Source: PALSA-505 sp963702235 (GTDB lineage Bacteria > Actinomycetota > Actinomycetes > Streptosporangiales > Streptosporangiaceae). Taken from it: a DNA stretch of 64,000 bases. Position 1 is the first letter of the stretch; each line of letters opens with the position of its first letter. The stretch is taken from the NCBI GenBank assembly GCA_963702235.1, contig CAVPBZ010000005.1:78222-142221 (forward strand), read 5' to 3'. Of the stretch, positions 34,786 to 43,748 are shown one piece after another. The notes below the pieces were generated by a model that was not told the DNA's origin, made no database searches, and was given only the letters and a program-made list of their open reading frames with translations. Made by a program: the position numbers and the translations under genes.

Positions 34786-36372
34786 TCAGGAGGCCGCCTC
34801 GAGCCGCCGCCGCCGGGACCGCAGGGCGGCCGCCAGCGCCAGCAGGCCGGCCGCGAACACCAGGGCCGCCGACAGGTACAGCGCCGCGCGCAGGCCGTCC
34901 TGGAACGCCGTGTACGCGGCGTTGATCACCTTCTGCACCAGCCCGGCGTTTCCGGCTCCGGCCGCCCCGCCGGCGCCTGACGCGTTGGGGCTGGACGGGA
35001 CGCCACCCGTCTCCACCGCGCGGATGACGATCGCCTGGAAGTTGGCCGGGATGCCCAGATGCTTGAGCTGGCTGATGAGGCCGGAGCTCAGCTGCGCGTT
35101 CACCAGCGCGCCGAGCACGGCGACCCCGGTCACCGCGCCGATCTCGCGGCTGGTGTTGGTCGCCGACGCGGCCATCCCGGAACGCTCCGGCGGCACCGCG
35201 TTGAGCGCCGAGGAGGTGATCGGCACCACGGTCGCCCCGATGCCGATGCCGGTCAGGCCGAGCGCGGCCGACAGGGCCCAGTAATCCGGGTGCGGGCTGA
35301 TGCTGAGGTTAGCCAGCAGCAGCCCCGCGCCGAACAGCACGCAGCCGGCGAACAGCGACCAGTACGGCCCCACCGAGCTGGTCCACGGGCCGGCCAGCAG
35401 CGCGGTGAGGATCATCAGCACGGTCATCGGCAGGAACACCAGCGCGATCTTGCCGCCGGAGTCGCCGACGACCTCCTCCAGGTAGAGCGCGGTGAAGAAG
35501 AAGATCGCGAACGTCGCGAAGTAGGTGCAGAACGCCGCGATGTTGGCGATCGTGAACGCGGGCACGCGCAGGAAGCGCAGATCCAGGATCGGGTGCGCCA
35601 CCCGGCGTTCCCACCAGAAGAACGCGACGGCCGCCACCGCGCCCACGCAGAACAGGGCGATCTCCTCCGGGGCGGCGTAGCCGGCGCTCTCCCCGTGGAT
35701 GACGCCGAACAGCAGGGCGGACAGCGCGGCGGCGCCGAGCAGCGTGCCGGCGGTGTCCACCCGGTGCGCGTTCGGATCCGCGCTCTCCGGCAGCACGATC
35801 GCGGCGACGACGAGCGCGGCCAGCCCGAAGATCAGGCTGAACCAGAAGATCGCGCGCCAGCTGAACCAGCTCACCAGCGCCCCGCCGACGACCGGCCCGA
35901 GGGCGAGCGCCAGCCCGGACACCGCGGCCCACACGCCCACCGCGCGATCGCGCGATCGCTGCTCGGTGTACACGTGCCGCAGCATGGACAGCGTGCCGGG
36001 CTCGCTGGCCGCCGCGCCGAGCCCCATGACCGCGCGGCCGGCGATCAGCACATCGACGTTCGGGGCCAGCGCGCACATGAGCGCGCCGCCGCAGAACACC
36101 CCGGCGCCGACCAGCATGACGATCTTGCGGCCGAGCTCGTCACCGATCATCCCGCAGGCGAGCATCAGGCTGGCGAAGGTGAGCGCGTAGGCGCTGACCA
36201 CCCACTGCAGCTCGGTGACGCTGGCGCCCAGCTGGCTCTGGATGCTGCCGAGCGCCACGCTGACGATCGTGTTGTCCAGGAAGGTCAGGAAGAGCAGCGT
36301 GCACAGGGCCGCCAGGGCGACGGGCCGGCCGCCGTGACGGGCAGTGGCCGCCACTTCGGTCGTCGTCGCCAC
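34786..36372 (-). CDS. MFS drug:H+ antiporter, 14-helix (EmrB/QacA type)
   Basis: A 528-residue transporter. Motif D1-like FLTFLDNTIVSVALGSIQ opens the first helix, motif A GDELGRK follows, and motif C GLALALGPVVGGAL is clear. The C-terminus has a Gly/Ala-rich periplasmic loop. Export of a toxic or secondary compound is the usual role. The GTG at 36372 is 12 bases after the lipoprotein stop, so the two are co-transcribed. Confidence 0.92.
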   Translation of the reverse strand: MATTTEVAATARHGGRPVALAALCTLLFLTFLDNTIVSVALGSIQSQLGASVTELQWVVSAYALTFASLMLACGMIGDELGRKIVMLVGAGVFCGGALMCALAPNVDVLIAGRAVMGLGAAASEPGTLSMLRHVYTEQRSRDRAVGVWAAVSGLALALGPVVGGALVSWFSWRAIFWFSLIFGLAALVVAAIVLPESADPNAHRVDTAGTLLGAAALSALLFGVIHGESAGYAAPEEIALFCVGAVAAVAFFWWERRVAHPILDLRFLRVPAFTIANIAAFCTYFATFAIFFFTALYLEEVVGDSGGKIALVFLPMTVLMILTALLAGPWTSSVGPYWSLFAGCVLFGAGLLLANLSISPHPDYWALSAALGLTGIGIGATVVPITSSALNAVPPERSGMAASATNTSREIGAVTGVAVLGALVNAQLSSGLISQLKHLGIPANFQAIVIRAVETGGVPSSPNASGAGGAAGAGNAGLVQKVINAAYTAFQDGLRAALYLSAALVFAAGLLALAAALRSRRRRLEAAS

Positions 36373-36384
36373 GATGACCCGCCG

Positions 36385-36927
36385 TTAGCCAGCTGACTTA
36401 CACGCCGCGGGCAGCGCGGAGAGCTTCACCAGGCCGGAGGACTTCTCCAGCCCGAGCAGGCCGCAGAAGCTCGCGTCGCCGACCTTCCAGGTACCGCCGT
36501 CGTACACGGCGACGCCCTTCTGGTTGCTCAGCGCGGGGGTGCCGCCGACGGTGATCGAGTAGGTCACCGCGGCCTGCGATGAGGTCACGTTCGACACCTT
36601 GGTCACCTTCGCCGCGGCCGAGGACGCGATCGTCGACTTGGCCTGCGCGGCGATCAGCGACTGGAACAGCTGCCCGTTCTGCAGCAGCGCCACCCGCCTG
36701 GAGACCGGCGTGCTCGCGGAGAAGAACGCTTCCCAGTTGGCCTTGATCGTTGCCGCGGCGGACGTGCCGGTGCCGGTGCCGCCGCTCGTTCCGGACGGCG
36801 ACGAGCTTGAGCCCGAGTTCGGGGAGCCGCTGCTGCCGCAGCCGACCAGCAGCAGGCCAGCCGCAGCAGCGGCAGCCGCGACCGCGGGGAGCAGCGAGAT
36901 CCGGCGGATCAGGGGCTGGAATCGAAT
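36385..36927 (-). CDS. Lipoprotein of the low-molecular-weight antigen MTB12 type
   Basis: The frame runs well upstream of the first ATG (36693). The N-terminus reads RRISLLPAVAAAAAAAGLLL then VGC, a lipobox with acylated Cys, followed by a Ser/Gly/Pro linker, KANWEAFFSASTPVSRRVAL and GGTWKVGDASFCGLLGL, the pattern of actinobacterial MTB12-like lipoproteins. A strong GAAGGAGG lies at 36943-36936, but the codons at useful distance are CTG (36933) or ATT (36927); no ATG, GTG or TTG fits. A base error or a rare start is needed. Function unknown; it precedes the MFS exporter. Confidence 0.7.
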   Translation of the reverse strand: MRFQPLIRRISLLPAVAAAAAAAGLLLVGCGSSGSPNSGSSSSPSGTSGGTGTGTSAAATIKANWEAFFSASTPVSRRVALLQNGQLFQSLIAAQAKSTIASSAAAKVTKVSNVTSSQAAVTYSITVGGTPALSNQKGVAVYDGGTWKVGDASFCGLLGLEKSSGLVKLSALPAACKSAG

Positions 36928-37032
36928 GGTCAGCGCCTCCTTCCTGAGCGTGATCCTACTCGCGCGGTACTGGCGGCGCGCAGTGCAGGCTGACGCCCGG
37001 GTCAGGCGCTGGACGCCCCGGCGCCGGCCGGA

Positions 37033-37440
37033 TCAGGCGGTGGCGGAAGCTGTCCTGGCCTGTGGCGCGGAGCCCGCCCAGCAGCGCACGATGTCGCGCA
37101 TCGACAGCAGGCCGGTGACCTCCTGCCCCTCCACCACCACGAGGTGGCGGAAACCGCCGCGGACCATCGTCGCGGCCGCCTGGTCCAGGGTCCAGCCGGG
37201 GGAGGCGACCACGAGGTCATGGGTGCGGTGCTGGCCGACCAGCTCGCTGTCCGGATCCTGGCCCGCGGCGATGGAGTCCAGGACGTCCCGCTCGGTCAGG
37301 ATGCCCACGCCGTCCTGGTCCGGGTCGATGACCACCGCGGCGCCGACCCGGCGCCGGGACATCTGAACCGCCGCCTCGCGCAACGTATGGGTCGGGCCGA
37401 TGGTGAGCACCAGCTGGGTCATGCCATCGCGGACGTTCAT
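37033..37440 (-). CDS. CBS-domain protein
   Basis: A 135-residue protein made of two CBS motifs (MTQLVLTIGPTHTLREAAVQ to TERDVLDSI and HDLVVASPGWTLDQAAATMV to LSMRDIVR). CBS pairs bind adenosyl ligands and sense energy status. It begins at the ATG at 37440, 76 bases after the hisN stop on the same strand. The partner is unknown. Confidence 0.9.
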   Translation of the reverse strand: MNVRDGMTQLVLTIGPTHTLREAAVQMSRRRVGAAVVIDPDQDGVGILTERDVLDSIAAGQDPDSELVGQHRTHDLVVASPGWTLDQAAATMVRGGFRHLVVVEGQEVTGLLSMRDIVRCWAGSAPQARTASATA

Positions 37441-37516
37441 GTCATCACTTCCCCTGGATCGGGGCTGGCCCCAGGCAGCAGCGCAGAGGACTCTTGTGAA
37501 CTTGTGAAGCCAGAGA

Positions 37517-38305
37517 TCAGTCTACCCCCCGAAGCAGTTTCAGAACCTCGTCGTGCAGGTGCCCGTTGGTGGCCACGGCGCTGCCGCCGTCCGGCCTGGC
37601 CACCCCGGCCAGGTCGGTGAAGCGGCCGCCCGCCTCCTCCACGATCACCTGCAGCGCGGCCAGGTCCCACAGCGATACCTCTGGCTCGGCCGCCACGTCC
37701 GCCGCGCCTTCCGCGACCAGCACGTACGACCAGAAATCCCCGTAGGCCCGGGTCCGCCAGACCGACCGCGCGAGGCCGAGGAACCCGTCGAGCGCGTCCC
37801 GCTGCTCCCAGCCGGTGATGCCCGAGTAGGAGAACGAGGCGTCCTTGAGCCGGGTCACCCCCGATACCTGACAGCGGCTGGCCTTGGTCAGGCTGCGCCC
37901 GGTCCAGGCCCCGCTGCCCCGCGCGGCCCACCACCGGCGGCCGAGCATGGGCGCCGACGCCACGCCCGCCACTGGCTCGTCGCCCATCATCAGCGCGATG
38001 AGCGTGGCCCACACCGGTACGCCGCGGACGAAGTTCTTGGTCCCGTCGATGGGGTCCACCACCCAGCACCGCGGCCCGATGCCGGTCTTGCCCATCTCCT
38101 CGCCATGCACCGCGTCCCGCGGGCGGGCCCGGCGCAGCACGCTGCGCACCTGTTCCTCGACCGCGCGGTCGGCATCGGTCACCGGGGTCAGGTCCGGCTT
38201 GGTCTCCACCCGGAGGTCCAGCGCGCGGAACCGCTTGGTGGTGATGTCATCCGCCGCGTCGGCGAGGACGTGCGCGAAGCGCAGATCGTCGTCGTAACCC
38301 GCCAT
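37517..38305 (-). CDS. hisN: Histidinol-phosphatase, inositol-monophosphatase type
   Basis: The ATG at 38305 (MAGYDDDLRFAHVLADAADD) gives 262 residues; a TTG three codons upstream is less likely. The Mg-binding motifs are present: GEEMG near residue 70, WVVDPIDGTKNFVRG near 84, and VSLWDLAALQVIVEEAGGRF near 210. This is the bifunctional inositol-phosphatase fold used for the penultimate histidine step in actinobacteria. Some homologues act on inositol phosphates. Confidence 0.88.
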   Translation of the reverse strand: MAGYDDDLRFAHVLADAADDITTKRFRALDLRVETKPDLTPVTDADRAVEEQVRSVLRRARPRDAVHGEEMGKTGIGPRCWVVDPIDGTKNFVRGVPVWATLIALMMGDEPVAGVASAPMLGRRWWAARGSGAWTGRSLTKASRCQVSGVTRLKDASFSYSGITGWEQRDALDGFLGLARSVWRTRAYGDFWSYVLVAEGAADVAAEPEVSLWDLAALQVIVEEAGGRFTDLAGVARPDGGSAVATNGHLHDEVLKLLRGVD

Positions 38306-38367
38306 GGCCGGCAACGGTACCGCTTATCCCCGCAGCCCCGGCACCCGGCTGTCATAACGTTCTGCGC

Positions 38368-39465
38368 ATGCACTACACCCACCTCGGCCGCAGCGGCGTC
38401 TCGGTCAGCCGGATCATCCTGGGCACGATGAACTTCGGCGCGGCGACCAGCGAAGACGACGCGCACCAGATCATGGACAGGGCGCACGAGTCCGGCATCA
38501 ACTTCTTCGACACCTCGAACACCTACGGCCAGCCGCGGGCCGAGGGCGTGACCGAGCAGATCATCGGCAACTGGTTCTCGGCCGGCCGCGGCCGCAGGGA
38601 CCGGACGGTGCTGGCCACCAAGGTCTATGGCGGCAAGGGCGAGTGGCCGAACGACCGGTACCTGTCCGCCGTCCAGATCCGGCGGGCCTGCGACGACTCG
38701 CTGCGCCGCCTGCGCACCGATCACATCGACCTCTACCAGATGCACCACGTGGACCGGTCCGCCCCGTGGGAGGAGATCTGGTCGGCGCTGGACCTGCTGT
38801 ACAGCCAGGGAAAGATCATCTATACCGGCTCGTCCAACTTCGCGGGCTGGCACATCGCGCAGGCCCAGGAAGCGGCGCTGCGGCGTCACTCGCTGGGGCT
38901 GGTCAGCGAGCAGTCGCTCTACAACCTGGCCCAGCGCAGCGCAGAACTCGAAGTGCTGCCCGCCTGCCAGGCCTACGGCGTCGGCGTGATCTGCTGGAGC
39001 CCGCTGCACGGTGGCCTCCTCGCCGGCGGCCTGCTCGCCGAGATGCCCGTCGGCCCCGAGCACACGACGAGGCGAGGAGCGGGACAACCGGCCGGGCAAC
39101 GAGCAAGGCAACAGACCTTTCAGGAGACGGGGCAACCGGCCGGGCAGGGGACCGGGCGGCAAGCCGGGCAGGAAATCGGGCGGCGCGCCGGCGGCCGGGG
39201 CGCGGAAGAGCTGCCGCGGCGGCGTTCGCAAATCGAGGCGTACGGGGCCTTCTGCGCCGACCTCGGCGAGGCGCCCGCGGCGGTCGCACTCGCCTGGCTG
39301 CTGCACCGCCCGGGTGTCACCGGCCCGATCGTCGGCCCGCGCACCATCAGCCAGTTCGCCGCCGCCCTGCGCGCCACCGAGATCACCCTCGGCGGCAAGG
39401 AACTCGCCCGCCTGGACGAGAACTTTCCCGGCCCCGGCCCCGCCCCCGAGGCCTACGCCTGGTAA
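38368..39465 (+). CDS. Aldo/keto reductase with a Gln/Gly/Arg-rich insertion
   Basis: A 365-residue NADPH-dependent oxidoreductase of the AKR family: GTMNFGAATSEDDAHQIMDR, the catalytic Asp and Tyr (NFFDTSNTYG), Lys in TVLATKVYGG, and His in DLYQMHHVDRS. Residues about 234-285 are an unusual stretch dominated by Gln, Gly and Arg (GQPAGQRARQQTFQETGQPA), replacing the usual loop before the last helices. The C-terminal cofactor part is intact (PGVTGPIVGPRTISQFAAAL). Confidence 0.88.
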   Translation: MHYTHLGRSGVSVSRIILGTMNFGAATSEDDAHQIMDRAHESGINFFDTSNTYGQPRAEGVTEQIIGNWFSAGRGRRDRTVLATKVYGGKGEWPNDRYLSAVQIRRACDDSLRRLRTDHIDLYQMHHVDRSAPWEEIWSALDLLYSQGKIIYTGSSNFAGWHIAQAQEAALRRHSLGLVSEQSLYNLAQRSAELEVLPACQAYGVGVICWSPLHGGLLAGGLLAEMPVGPEHTTRRGAGQPAGQRARQQTFQETGQPAGQGTGRQAGQEIGRRAGGRGAEELPRRRSQIEAYGAFCADLGEAPAAVALAWLLHRPGVTGPIVGPRTISQFAAALRATEITLGGKELARLDENFPGPGPAPEAYAW

Positions 39466-39589
39466 GCACCTGGCCCGGCTGGTCACCCCGCCCCGCCGAC
39501 CACCTGCCTCGCCGGTCATCCCGCCCCGCCCGGCGTTCGCCTGGCCATCCCGCACAATGGTCCGCCGTCCACCCCGCGGGGCCCTATCA

Positions 39590-39676
39590 GGATGATCAAC
39601 TCGACTTTGCACACGGTACGACCATGGATTCGGGATAAACCGGGCGTGATTTTGGTCGCAGCGTGTGCAAAGTCGG
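39590..39676. repeat. Hairpin element A, 12-bp outer stem
   Basis: The sequence begins ATGATCAACTCGACTTTGC. GACTTTGCACAC (39603-39614) pairs exactly with GTGTGCAAAGTC (39663-39674). CGACCA (39619-39624) pairs with TGGTCG (39653-39658) inside, leaving a loop with CGGGATAAACCGGG. It is related to element B 250 bases away. Confidence 0.75.
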
Positions 39677-39717
39677 AGGCGGGCAAATCCCGACGCCCTG
39701 TGGGCCACCCTGCCAGG

Positions 39718-39809
39718 CGCTCCGCGGCCACTCCACCGGGCGCTCCGCGGCCACTCCGCCGGGCGCTCCGCGGCCACTCCGCCGGGCGCTCCGCGGCCAC
39801 TCCGCCGGG
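39718..39809. repeat. Four tandem 23-bp repeats
   Basis: Unit CGCTCCGCGGCCACTCC followed by GCCGGG, with one A/G difference in the first copy. They lie between the two hairpin elements. Confidence 0.75.
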
Positions 39810-39842
39810 CGCTCCGGCGGCCATCCCGCCCGGCCCGCAACC

Positions 39843-39925
39843 ATGATCAACTTGACTTTCCATGCGTTCGTGCGACGCAGAACGGGATAACCGGGACGGT
39901 ACTTGGGCGTACCGCATGGAAAGTC
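39843..39925. repeat. Hairpin element B, 13-bp outer stem
   Basis: Begins ATGATCAACTTGACTTTCC. GACTTTCCATGCG (39854-39866) pairs exactly with CGCATGGAAAGTC (39913-39925). The loop holds CGGGATAACCGGG, as in element A. Stem sequences differ from A on both sides in a compensating way. Confidence 0.75.
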
Positions 39926-40079
39926 GCCGGTGCCGGGCGTGAATCGGGCGCGGGCGCTCCCCGCGGGGTCCCGGCTCCGCTGGCGGCCGGCCGAGTGCGA
40001 GCGGCGGGTGCCGGGTCCACGGGCACCTGCGGGAGGGGAGCATGGGACGCGAAACTGCACGTGGGGGATGTGGGAGCGC

Positions 40080-40226
40080 GCGTGCGAGGGGTACGGGGGG
40101 ATTGCGGGGGCGAGGGGTCCGGGTGCGAGGGGTACGGGGATCGCGGGGGCGAGGGGTACGGGTGCGAGGGGTACGGGGGGTTGCGGGTGCGAGGGGTACG
40201 GGGGCCGGGTGCGAGGGCGTGCGGGA
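40080..40226. repeat. Degenerate GCGAGGGGTACGGG repeats
   Basis: About seven copies of a 12-16-base unit, strongly purine-biased on the plus strand, directly downstream of the rsgA stop. No coding function is seen. Confidence 0.6.
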
Positions 40227-40235
40227 GTGACGGGG

Positions 40236-41240
40236 TCAGGTGTCGGCGGCTTCGCGGCTGCGGAGGAGGCGGCGCAGGGAGTCTAGGCGGGCGGCGCCGC
40301 CGTGCTCGCGGACCCAGTCGTCGAGTGCGCAGGCGGCTTCCAGGTGCGTGCAGCCGGGCGGGCAGTTGGCGACGCCCTCGGCCAGGTCGGGGAAGGCGCG
40401 GACCACGCGGTCCGGCGAGATGTGGCCGAGGCCGAAGCCGCGCACCCCCGGCGTGTCGATCACCCAGCCGCGGCCGGCCGGGGTGTCCAGCCGGAGGGCA
40501 ACCGCCGAGGATGACGTGTGCCGGCCGCGCCCGGTGACGGGGTTGACTATGCCCACCGCCCGGTCGGCCGCCGGGATCAAGGCGTTGACCAGGGTCGACT
40601 TGCCCACGCCTGACTGGCCGATGAGCACGCTCTCCCGTTCGGCCAGCCGGGAGCGCAGATCGTCGATCATCTCATCGCTGAACGGGCGGCTGGTCACCAC
40701 GCAGTCGAGCCCGAGCGGCTCGTAGGCGGCGAGCAGGTCGTCCGGTGACGCGAGGTCGGCCTTGGTCAGGCAGAGCAGCGGGGTGAGCCCCGCGTCGTAC
40801 GCCGCGACCAGGCAGCGATCGATGAACCGGACCCGCGGCGGCGGGTCCGCCAGCGCGCAGACGATCACCAGCTGGTCGGCGTTGGCGACGATCACCCGCT
40901 CGACCGGGTCGGTGTCATCGGCCGAACGCCGCAGGACCGATGTCCGCGGCCGGACCCGGACGATCCTGGCCAGCGTGCCCGGCGCCCCCGAGATGTCCCC
41001 GGCGAGTGCCACCCGGTCCCCGACCACGACGCTGCGGCGGCCGAGCTCCCGCGCCCTCATCGCGATGACCGGCTTGTCGCCGATCAGGCAGCCGTACCTG
41101 CCGCGGTCGACGCTGGCCACGAACGCTTCGGTGGCGTCTTCGTGGGCGGGGCGCCTGCGCGTCCGGGGCCGCGAGCCGCGGCCCGGCCTGAACCTGATGT
41201 CGTCCTCGTCCAGGCCGGCGTGACCAGGCCGCCGGGTCAG
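40236..41240 (-). CDS. rsgA: Ribosome small-subunit-dependent GTPase A
   Basis: The circularly permuted GTPase is clear: OB-fold N-terminus (GRYGCLIGDKPVIAMRAREL), G4 LTKADLA, G1 IGQSGVGKSTLVNALIP, G3 DTPGVRGF and a zinc site (CPPGCTHLEAACALDDWV). A GTG at 41120 is the first standard start, but the preceding in-frame residues (RRPGHAGLDEDDIRFRPGRG, SRPRTRRRPAHEDATEAF) match the usual family N-terminus. A CTG at 41240, seven bases after GGAG, is therefore the probable start, or a base is wrong. It lies just after aroA. RsgA matures the 30S subunit. Confidence 0.9.
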   Translation of the reverse strand: MTRRPGHAGLDEDDIRFRPGRGSRPRTRRRPAHEDATEAFVASVDRGRYGCLIGDKPVIAMRARELGRRSVVVGDRVALAGDISGAPGTLARIVRVRPRTSVLRRSADDTDPVERVIVANADQLVIVCALADPPPRVRFIDRCLVAAYDAGLTPLLCLTKADLASPDDLLAAYEPLGLDCVVTSRPFSDEMIDDLRSRLAERESVLIGQSGVGKSTLVNALIPAADRAVGIVNPVTGRGRHTSSSAVALRLDTPAGRGWVIDTPGVRGFGLGHISPDRVVRAFPDLAEGVANCPPGCTHLEAACALDDWVREHGGAARLDSLRRLLRSREAADT

Positions 41241-41261
41241 GACGGACGCTCCGTCATGACG

Positions 41262-42656
41262 TCAGTGCCCTTCCGCTGGGCTGGGAGCGGAGCCGTTCGG
41301 CGGAAAATCCTGTCCTTGCCCGGGCTGGTGTCCCAGCATCTGGGCCCACAGCCCGGTGAAGCCGGGGAAGGTCTTGGCCACGGTGCCGGCGTTCTGCACC
41401 CTGATGCCCGGCACGGCCAGGCCGAGCACGGCGGCGGTCATGACCATCCGGTGATCTTCGTAGCTGTCGAACAGGCCGTCGCCGGCGGCGAGCGGGCGGG
41501 GCCGGATCTCCAGCCCGTCGGGCAGCTCGGTCACCTGGCCGCCCAGCGCGTTGATCTGGGTGGCGAGCGCGGCCAGCCGGTCGGTCTCGTGCGTGCGCAT
41601 GTGCCCGATGCCGGTGAACACCGAGGGGGAGGAGGCCAGCGCGGCGACCGCGGTGAGCACCGGCGCGACCTCGCTGGAGTCCCGCAGGCCGGCGGTGATG
41701 CCCGTGATCGTGCCGGTTCCGGTCACGGTCAGCCCGTCGGCGCCCACGGTGCAGGTCGCGCCCATCCGGGTCAGCAGGTCCACGATGTGCCCGGCCGGCT
41801 GCAGCGTGTGGGCCGGCCATCCGGCGATCGTCACCGTGCCGCCGGTGACCAGCGCCGCCGCCAGGAACGGAACTGAGTTGACCAGGTCCGGCTCGACCTC
41901 GACGCGGCCCGGGCGCAGCACTGCCGGGTAGACCCGCCAGGCATCGGGCCGCGGGGCGCCCGGCCCGGTCGCGGTGCCCTGCTCCTCGACCTCCGCGCCC
42001 GCGTCCCGCAGCATCCCGACCGTCATCGCGATGTGCGGCGCGGACGGGACCGGCGGCCCCTGGTGCCGGATCTCCAGGCCCTTGTCGTAGCGGCTGCCCG
42101 CGAGCAGGAGTCCCGACACCAGCTGGGATGAGGCGGAAGCGTCCAGGGTGACCGCGCCGCCGGCCAGATGTCCGGTCCCGTGCACGGTGAACGGCACGGC
42201 GCCGCGGCCGCCGTCGTCAATGGTCACGCCGAGCGAGCGCAGCGCGCCGATGAGCGGGCCGACGGGGCGCTGCGATGCCTGCGGGTCGCCGCTGAACGCG
42301 ACGTCGCCGGCGGCGAGCGGCGCCACCGGCGGCACGAACCGCATCACCGTCCCCGCGTTGCCCACGTCAACCTGGGCGCCGTGGTCCATCCTGGTCGGCC
42401 AGAAGAGCCAGCCCTCGGGATCGGCCTCGATGCTGCCGCACAGCACCTGCAGGGCGCCGGCCATCAGCAGCGTGTCGCGCGCCTGCAGCGGGTTCGCGAT
42501 CAGGGTCGGCCCGTCGGCGAGGGCGGCCAGGATGAGCGCCCGGTTGGTCATCGACTTCGAGCCGGGCAGCCGCAGCTGCGCCCGGACCGGACCGGCCGCC
42601 GCAGGAGCCTGCCAGGGACCGGTGTCGGCGGGCGGGCGTTCGGCAGCGTGGTGCAT
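41262..42656 (-). CDS. aroA: 3-phosphoshikimate 1-carboxyvinyltransferase (EPSP synthase)
   Basis: The ATG at 42656 (MHHAAERPPADTGPW) gives 464 residues. The PEP and shikimate-phosphate motifs are present: LRLPGSKSMTNRALILAALA, GNAGTVMRFVPPVA, SASSQLVSGLLLAG, and late YEDHRMVMTAAVLGLAVPGI. It catalyses the sixth step of the shikimate pathway. It is the upstream neighbour of rsgA on the same strand, as in mycobacteria. Confidence 0.95.
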   Translation of the reverse strand: MHHAAERPPADTGPWQAPAAAGPVRAQLRLPGSKSMTNRALILAALADGPTLIANPLQARDTLLMAGALQVLCGSIEADPEGWLFWPTRMDHGAQVDVGNAGTVMRFVPPVAPLAAGDVAFSGDPQASQRPVGPLIGALRSLGVTIDDGGRGAVPFTVHGTGHLAGGAVTLDASASSQLVSGLLLAGSRYDKGLEIRHQGPPVPSAPHIAMTVGMLRDAGAEVEEQGTATGPGAPRPDAWRVYPAVLRPGRVEVEPDLVNSVPFLAAALVTGGTVTIAGWPAHTLQPAGHIVDLLTRMGATCTVGADGLTVTGTGTITGITAGLRDSSEVAPVLTAVAALASSPSVFTGIGHMRTHETDRLAALATQINALGGQVTELPDGLEIRPRPLAAGDGLFDSYEDHRMVMTAAVLGLAVPGIRVQNAGTVAKTFPGFTGLWAQMLGHQPGQGQDFPPNGSAPSPAEGH

Positions 42657-42826
42657 GGTGCGAGCGTACTGGCCCCGGGCGTGCCCGATAAGAAGATCTT
42701 TAGTAGCCAGGGTTTGGCCAGGACAAAGAGATAGGGTAAACAATCAGATTCCGGGCAGATGTGCTGACAACGGATGGGCAGGCAGCAGCTGTGCGGACAA
42801 CGAGATCGGGGTCAGGGGGATAGGGC

Positions 42827-43678
42827 ATGTGCGGTCGGTTCGCGTCTGCGCGCAAGCGCATGGAACTCCTCGAGGAGTTCGGCGTGCAGCGTGACCGCGT
42901 CGAGGCCGACCTGGCGCCCGACTACAACGTGGCCCCGACCAAGCCGGTCTACGCCGTGCTGACCCGGCGCCCGTCGCACGGCGACGATCCTCCGGCCGAG
43001 CCGGACGGTCCGCCCGAGCGCCAGCTTCGCATCGTGCGCTGGGGCCTGGTCCCCTACTGGGCGAAGGACCCGGCTATCGGCAGCCGCATGATCAACGCCC
43101 GGGCCGAGACCGTGGCGGAGAAGCCGGCGTTCCGGCGTGCCTTCGCGCGCCGCAGGTGCCTGCTCCCGGCGGACGGCTTCTACGAGTGGCAGCAGATCAC
43201 CGAGGGCGGCGGGAAGCGCAAGCAGCCGTATTACATCTACCGCTCCGACGGCGGCGTGCTGGCCTTCGCCGGCCTGTATGAGCTGTGGCGCGACCCCTCC
43301 GTGCCCGAGGACCACGCGGGCGGCTGGCTCTGGACGACGACGATCATCACCACCCGGGCCGAAGACGAAGTCGGCGGGATTCATGACCGGATGCCGATGG
43401 TGATCGAGCCGTCCGCCTGGCAGGACTGGCTCGATCCCGGCAACACCGACGTCGCCGACGTGAGCCGGCTCCTGGTACCGGCGGCGTCGGGCGGCCTGAC
43501 GTCGCACCCGGTCTCGACCGCCGTCAATAACGTTCGCAACAACGGCCCCGAGCTGACCGACGTCATGCCGGATGCGGGGCCGGGTTCCGCCTCGCCCAAC
43601 TCGCTGCCCAGGTCGGGGCCGTCCGGCACAGATCCGCCGGACGGCACTCCTGCCGGGTCCGGCGAGACATTGTTCTAA
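42827..43678 (+). CDS. SOS-response-associated (SRAP/YedK-type) abasic-site protein
   Basis: A 283-residue protein beginning MCGRFASARKRMELLEEFGV, with the catalytic Cys2 that crosslinks to abasic sites in single-stranded DNA. Further SRAP residues are NVAPTKP, the conserved MINARAETVAEKPAFRRAFA, the active Glu in GFYEWQ and His in GGIHDRMPMV. It protects abasic DNA during replication. It is divergent from aroA. Confidence 0.93.
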   Translation: MCGRFASARKRMELLEEFGVQRDRVEADLAPDYNVAPTKPVYAVLTRRPSHGDDPPAEPDGPPERQLRIVRWGLVPYWAKDPAIGSRMINARAETVAEKPAFRRAFARRRCLLPADGFYEWQQITEGGGKRKQPYYIYRSDGGVLAFAGLYELWRDPSVPEDHAGGWLWTTTIITTRAEDEVGGIHDRMPMVIEPSAWQDWLDPGNTDVADVSRLLVPAASGGLTSHPVSTAVNNVRNNGPELTDVMPDAGPGSASPNSLPRSGPSGTDPPDGTPAGSGETLF

Positions 43679-43748
43679 ACCCCGTACCGGCCGGGCAGTG
43701 CATCCAGCGTCCATGCTGCCGGCCTATGCGGACAGGAGGTAAGGATCC

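Larger units (their letters stand above)
39466..40235. other. Long repeat-rich intergenic region
   Basis: Seven hundred and seventy bases with no convincing gene. It holds two related hairpin elements (39590-39676 and 39843-39925), four copies of a 23-bp minisatellite (39718-39809) and degenerate GAGGGGTACGGG repeats (40080-40226). Confidence 0.6.
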
